64,000 nt of DNA from assembly GCA_960531495.1 (NCBI GenBank), contig OY482849.1:37489254-37553253 (forward strand), read 5' to 3'. Below the pieces are notes generated by a model. That model was not told where the DNA came from. It saw only the letters and a list, made by a program, of their open reading frames with translations, and did no database searches. The stretch comes from Zeus faber. Lineage: Eukaryota > Chordata > Actinopteri > Zeiformes > Zeidae. Numbering within the stretch: the first letter of the stretch is position 1; each line of letters opens with the position of its first letter. Positions 60,930-64,000 of this stretch are shown in pieces. The translations under genes and the position numbers were made by a program.

Positions 60930-63245
60930 TAATGACTTGTTGGGTGACTTAGCGACTGGTTGGAAGACTTACTGACTGGTTGGTGAATACTGACTGGTTG
61001 GATGACTAACTGACAGGCTGGATGACTTACTGACTTGTTGGATGACATACCGACTGGTTGGAAGACTTACCGGCTGGTTGGAAGACTTACTGAATGGTTG
61101 AAAGACTAAATTAATGGTTGGTGACTTACTGACCGGTTGAAGACCTCCTGACTGGTTGGATGACTTACCGACTTGTTGGATGACTTACTGACTGGTTTGT
61201 GACTCACTGACTGGTTGAAGACCTACTGGCTGGTAGGAAGACTTATTGACTGGTCAAAGACTGGTTAACTGATGGGTTGAAGACAAGTTTACTGACTGAT
61301 TTAATGACTTACCAGCTGGTTGGAAGACTTACTGACTGGTTTGTGACTTACTGACATGTTGGATGACTTAACGACTGGTTGGAAGACTAAATGAATGTTT
61401 GGTGACTTACTGACTGTTTTGATGACCTGTTGACTAGTTGGATGACTTACTGGCTGGTTGGGAGACTTATTGACTGGTTGAAGACTTACCGACTGGTCGG
61501 AAGACTTTCTGACTGGTTGGAAGACTAAATTAATGGTTTGTGACTTACTGACCGGTTGAAGACTAAAACAATGGCTGGTGACTCACTGACTGGTTGGATG
61601 ACTTACCGACTGATTGGAGGACTAAATTAATGGTTGGTGACTTACTGACTGGTTGGATGACTTACTGACTGGTTGGAGACGTACTGACTGGTTAAAGACT
61701 GGTTAACTGATGGGTTAAAGACATGTTTTCTGACTGATTTAATAACTTATCAAATGGTTGAAGACTTACTGACTGGTTGGAAGACTTTCTGACTGGTTTG
61801 TTACTTACTGACTGGTTGGATCACTTACTGACTAGCTGGAAGACCAAAAATATGGTTGGTGACTTACTGACTGTTTGAAGACGTACTGACTGGTTAAAGA
61901 CTGGTTAACTGACAGGTGAAAGACATGTTTTCTGACTGATTTAATGACTTACAGGCTGGTTTAAGACTGGTTGGTGACTTACTGACTGGTTGGATGACTT
62001 ACCAGCTGGTTGAAGACCTACTGACTGGTTGGATGACTAATCGATTGGTTGGACAACTTACTGACTGGTTTGTGACTTACTGACCTGTTGACGACTTACT
62101 GACTGTTTGGATGACTTACTGATTGGTTGAAGACTTACCCGCTGGTTGGAAGACTTACCGACTGGTTGGATGAGTTACTGACTGGTTAAGAACATACCAG
62201 TTGGTTAAAGACTGGTTAACTGACTGGTTAAAGACATGTTTACTGACTGGTTGGAAGACACACCAAATGGTTAAAATACAACTAGCTGGTTGGAAGACTT
62301 ACTGACTGGCCGGAGGACTTACAGACTGGTTGGATGACTTATTGACTGGTGGGAAGACTTTCTGACTGGCTGTATGACTTACTGACGAGTTGAAGACTTA
62401 CTGACTGGTTAATGATTGGTTAACTGACTGGTTAAAGACCGGTTTACTGACTGGTCAAAGACGGGTTTACTGACTGGTTGAAGACAAGTTTACTGACTGG
62501 TCAAAGACAGGTTTTCTGACTGATTTAATAACTTACTGACTGGCTAAAGACTGGCTTACTGACTGGTTATAGGCTTGCTGCCTGGTTTAAAGACATGTTT
62601 ACTGACTGGTTTAAAGACTTGTTTATTGACTGGTTTAAAGACAGGTTAACTGACTGGTTTAAAGACAGGTTTACAGACAAATTAAAGACTGGTTTAGTTA
62701 TTGGTTTTAGGACTTACTAACTGGTTTAAAGACACTGACTCGTTTAAAGACTGGTTAAGTGACTGGTTTAAAGATTTATTGGCTGATTTAGAGACTGAAT
62801 AGTTTACTGACTGGTGTAAAGACTGGCTTATAGACTTACTGACTGGTTTAAAGAAATGTTTACTGACTGTGTTAAAGACTTTTCATTGACTGGTTTAAAG
62901 ACAGATTTACCGACTGGCTAAAGACTGTTTTAGTTATTGGTTTAAGGCTTACTGACTGGTTCAAAGACAGACTTACTGACTGGGTTAAAGACTGCTTTAA
63001 AGAAAGCGGTTTAAAGACTGGTTTAGTGACTGTTTAAAGACTTACTTACTGGTTTAAAGACAGGTTTACCGACTGGTTAAAGGCTAGTTTAGGTATTGGT
63101 TTTAATACTTACTGACTGGTTTAGAGATATTGACTGATTTATTGACTGGTATAAAGACTGGCTTGGTGACTGGTTTAAAGACTTGTTGGCTGGTTTAAAT
63201 ACACTGACTGGTTTACTGACTGGTTTAAAGACTTGTTGGCTGGTT
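60930..63245. repeat. ~20-bp minisatellite filling an hdhd5 intron
   Basis: More than one hundred degenerate units of GACTGGTTGGATGACTTACT and, towards the right, GACTGGTTTAAAGACTT. It spans nearly all of the 2.36-kb intron between the exons at 60,896 and 63,258. On the gene's sense strand the left half reads CAGTCAGTAAGTC repeatedly. Confidence 0.93.
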
Positions 63246-63257
63246 GCGATAACTCAC

Positions 63258-63291
63258 CCTCCACTCGAGGAAGCTCCTTCAGAGGGGAAAC
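63258..63291 (-). CDS. hdhd5: hdhd5 short exon (34 nt)
   Basis: Acceptor CTGTTCCAG, donor GTGAGT. Encodes VSPLKELPRVE plus one base that begins an alanine codon in the next exon. Human has TPLPRNDFPRIEG. It is very small and lies beside the minisatellite, but both sites are strong and the phases agree on both sides. Confidence 0.88.
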
Positions 63292-63371
63292 CTGGAACAG
63301 AAAGGGTTACTGAGAGAGAGACAGACGGGCAGAGGAACAGTCGGTCAGTCAGACAGACAGACAGGACCTAC

Positions 63372-63465
63372 CGGTACTCTGCCGTGCCTGTTGTGGTCCA
63401 TGGCATCCAGCAGGGGGAGCCGCTCGCTCAGCTGCTCCATCGTCACCACGTTGGTGAAACCAAGA
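63372..63465 (-). CDS. hdhd5: hdhd5 exon
   Basis: Acceptor CCGCCCAG, donor GTAGGT. Encodes LGFTNVVTMEQLSERLPLLD then AMDHNRHGRVP. Human has [20 protein letters not shown]. Its first base completes a codon started in the upstream exon. Confidence 0.94.
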
Positions 63466-63484
63466 CTGGGCGGAGTTTAGGAAA

Positions 63485-63800
63485 ATACACAACCACATAC
63501 TACTACTACAATGACCTGGCAGTGGTCGTAGTACACACTACTCAGTACTCTGTACTCAGTAATCAGTATTCGTTACTCAGTACTCAGTATTCAGTTCTCA
63601 GTAATTAACGTTCGGTACCTGGTACTTAGCACTCAGTACTCGTTACTCGGTACTCAGTACTCAGTACTCAGTACTCAGTACTCAGTACTTAACATTCGGT
63701 GGTCAGTATTCAGTAATCAGTATTCGTTACTCAGTACTCGGTATTCGGTTCTTAGTACTCAGTATTCAGTACTCAGCACTGAGTACTCAGTAGTACTCAG
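63485..63800. repeat. CAGTACT-type minisatellite
   Basis: Runs of ACTCAGTACTCAGTATTCAG between two hdhd5 exons, reaching within ten bases of the upstream exon's donor. Confidence 0.9.
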
Positions 63801-63807
63801 AGGATAC

Positions 63808-63920
63808 TCATGGGCAATCTCCTCCACGGGTCCTTGTCCTGAAACTACGACACATTTGTTATGGAAGCTGTGGAACATCTGTAAAGGACTGTGGGAAAGC
63901 ACCACCTGCTGCTCCGTCAC
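63808..63920 (-). CDS. hdhd5: hdhd5 exon, most 5' one in the window
   Basis: Acceptor CTCCCCCAG, donor GTATCC. Encodes VTEQQVVLSHSPLQMFHSFH then NKCVVVSGQGPVEEIAH. Human has [20 protein letters not shown] and VSGQGP. The donor (GA|GTATCC) is weak and chosen because it keeps phase with the next exon. 63,921-64,000 is intron. Confidence 0.9.
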
Positions 63921-64000
63921 CTGGGGGAGAGAGGGTGGAGGTGAGACAGGAGGCAGAGGTCAGACAGGGGTTGAAGGTGAGACAGGAGGTGGAGGTAAGA

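Overview
The window looks like nuclear DNA of a ray-finned (teleost) fish. This rests on two split protein-coding genes with GT-AG introns and on the repeats around them: Rex/L2-type and Tx1-type LINEs, tRNA-derived SINEs, a Buster-like hAT transposon, a decayed class I endogenous retrovirus and very abundant mini- and microsatellites. Nothing prokaryotic is visible. All family assignments come from protein motifs read by eye; no database was searched.

Left third (1-29,375, + strand): the gene for the DEAD-box RNA helicase DDX27. Its first exon(s) lie left of the window. Nineteen exons could be placed from 1,242 to the stop at 29,243-29,245, with splice phases that agree throughout (about 712 codons), followed by an AATAAA signal at 29,351. 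All helicase motifs, from the Q motif through ATGTGKT, DEAD and SAT to HRVGRTARAGR, are present and intact. The introns are crowded with insertions. Intron 6 of the numbering used here (9.2 kb) holds an antisense retrovirus that is itself broken by LINE pieces. Other introns hold two more LINEs, several MITE-like elements, a 2.5 kb hAT element with a perfect 8-bp target duplication, and LINE-1/Tx1 scraps. Several splice sites sit inside or next to local tandem duplications.

Middle (29,376-58,400): no host gene seen. A tRNA-derived SINE and a 5'-truncated L2-like LINE lead into a tandem array of about 19.9 kb (31,002-50,858). Its basic unit is 21 bp, with a recurrent 14-bp deletion variant, and larger blocks of the array have been duplicated with offsets of about 4.6, 1.9 and 2.5 kb. 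Long open frames across this array are a by-product of the unit length being a multiple of three. After it come a decayed L1/Tx1-type LINE (about 51,354-56,664) flanked on both sides by the same ~56-bp minisatellite and interrupted by a SINE, then further retroelement scraps and minisatellites.

Right end (58,410-64,000, - strand): the last seven recognisable exons of hdhd5 (CECR5, a HAD-family hydrolase-like protein). Its 5' exons lie beyond the right edge. Its probable 3' UTR contains an array of AGGTCA hexamers, with seven perfect AGGTCA-G-AGGTCA (DR1) copies. One intron is almost entirely a 20-bp minisatellite that, on the sense strand, carries a GTAAGT donor-like core in many units.

The two genes converge (ddx27 rightward, hdhd5 leftward) with the satellite between their 3' ends. 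The most interesting features are the 20-kb array with its nested block duplications, the splice-site duplications in ddx27, the inverted repeat pair that flanks ddx27 exons 3-7, the DR1 array and the donor-motif minisatellite in hdhd5. No new enzymatic system was found.
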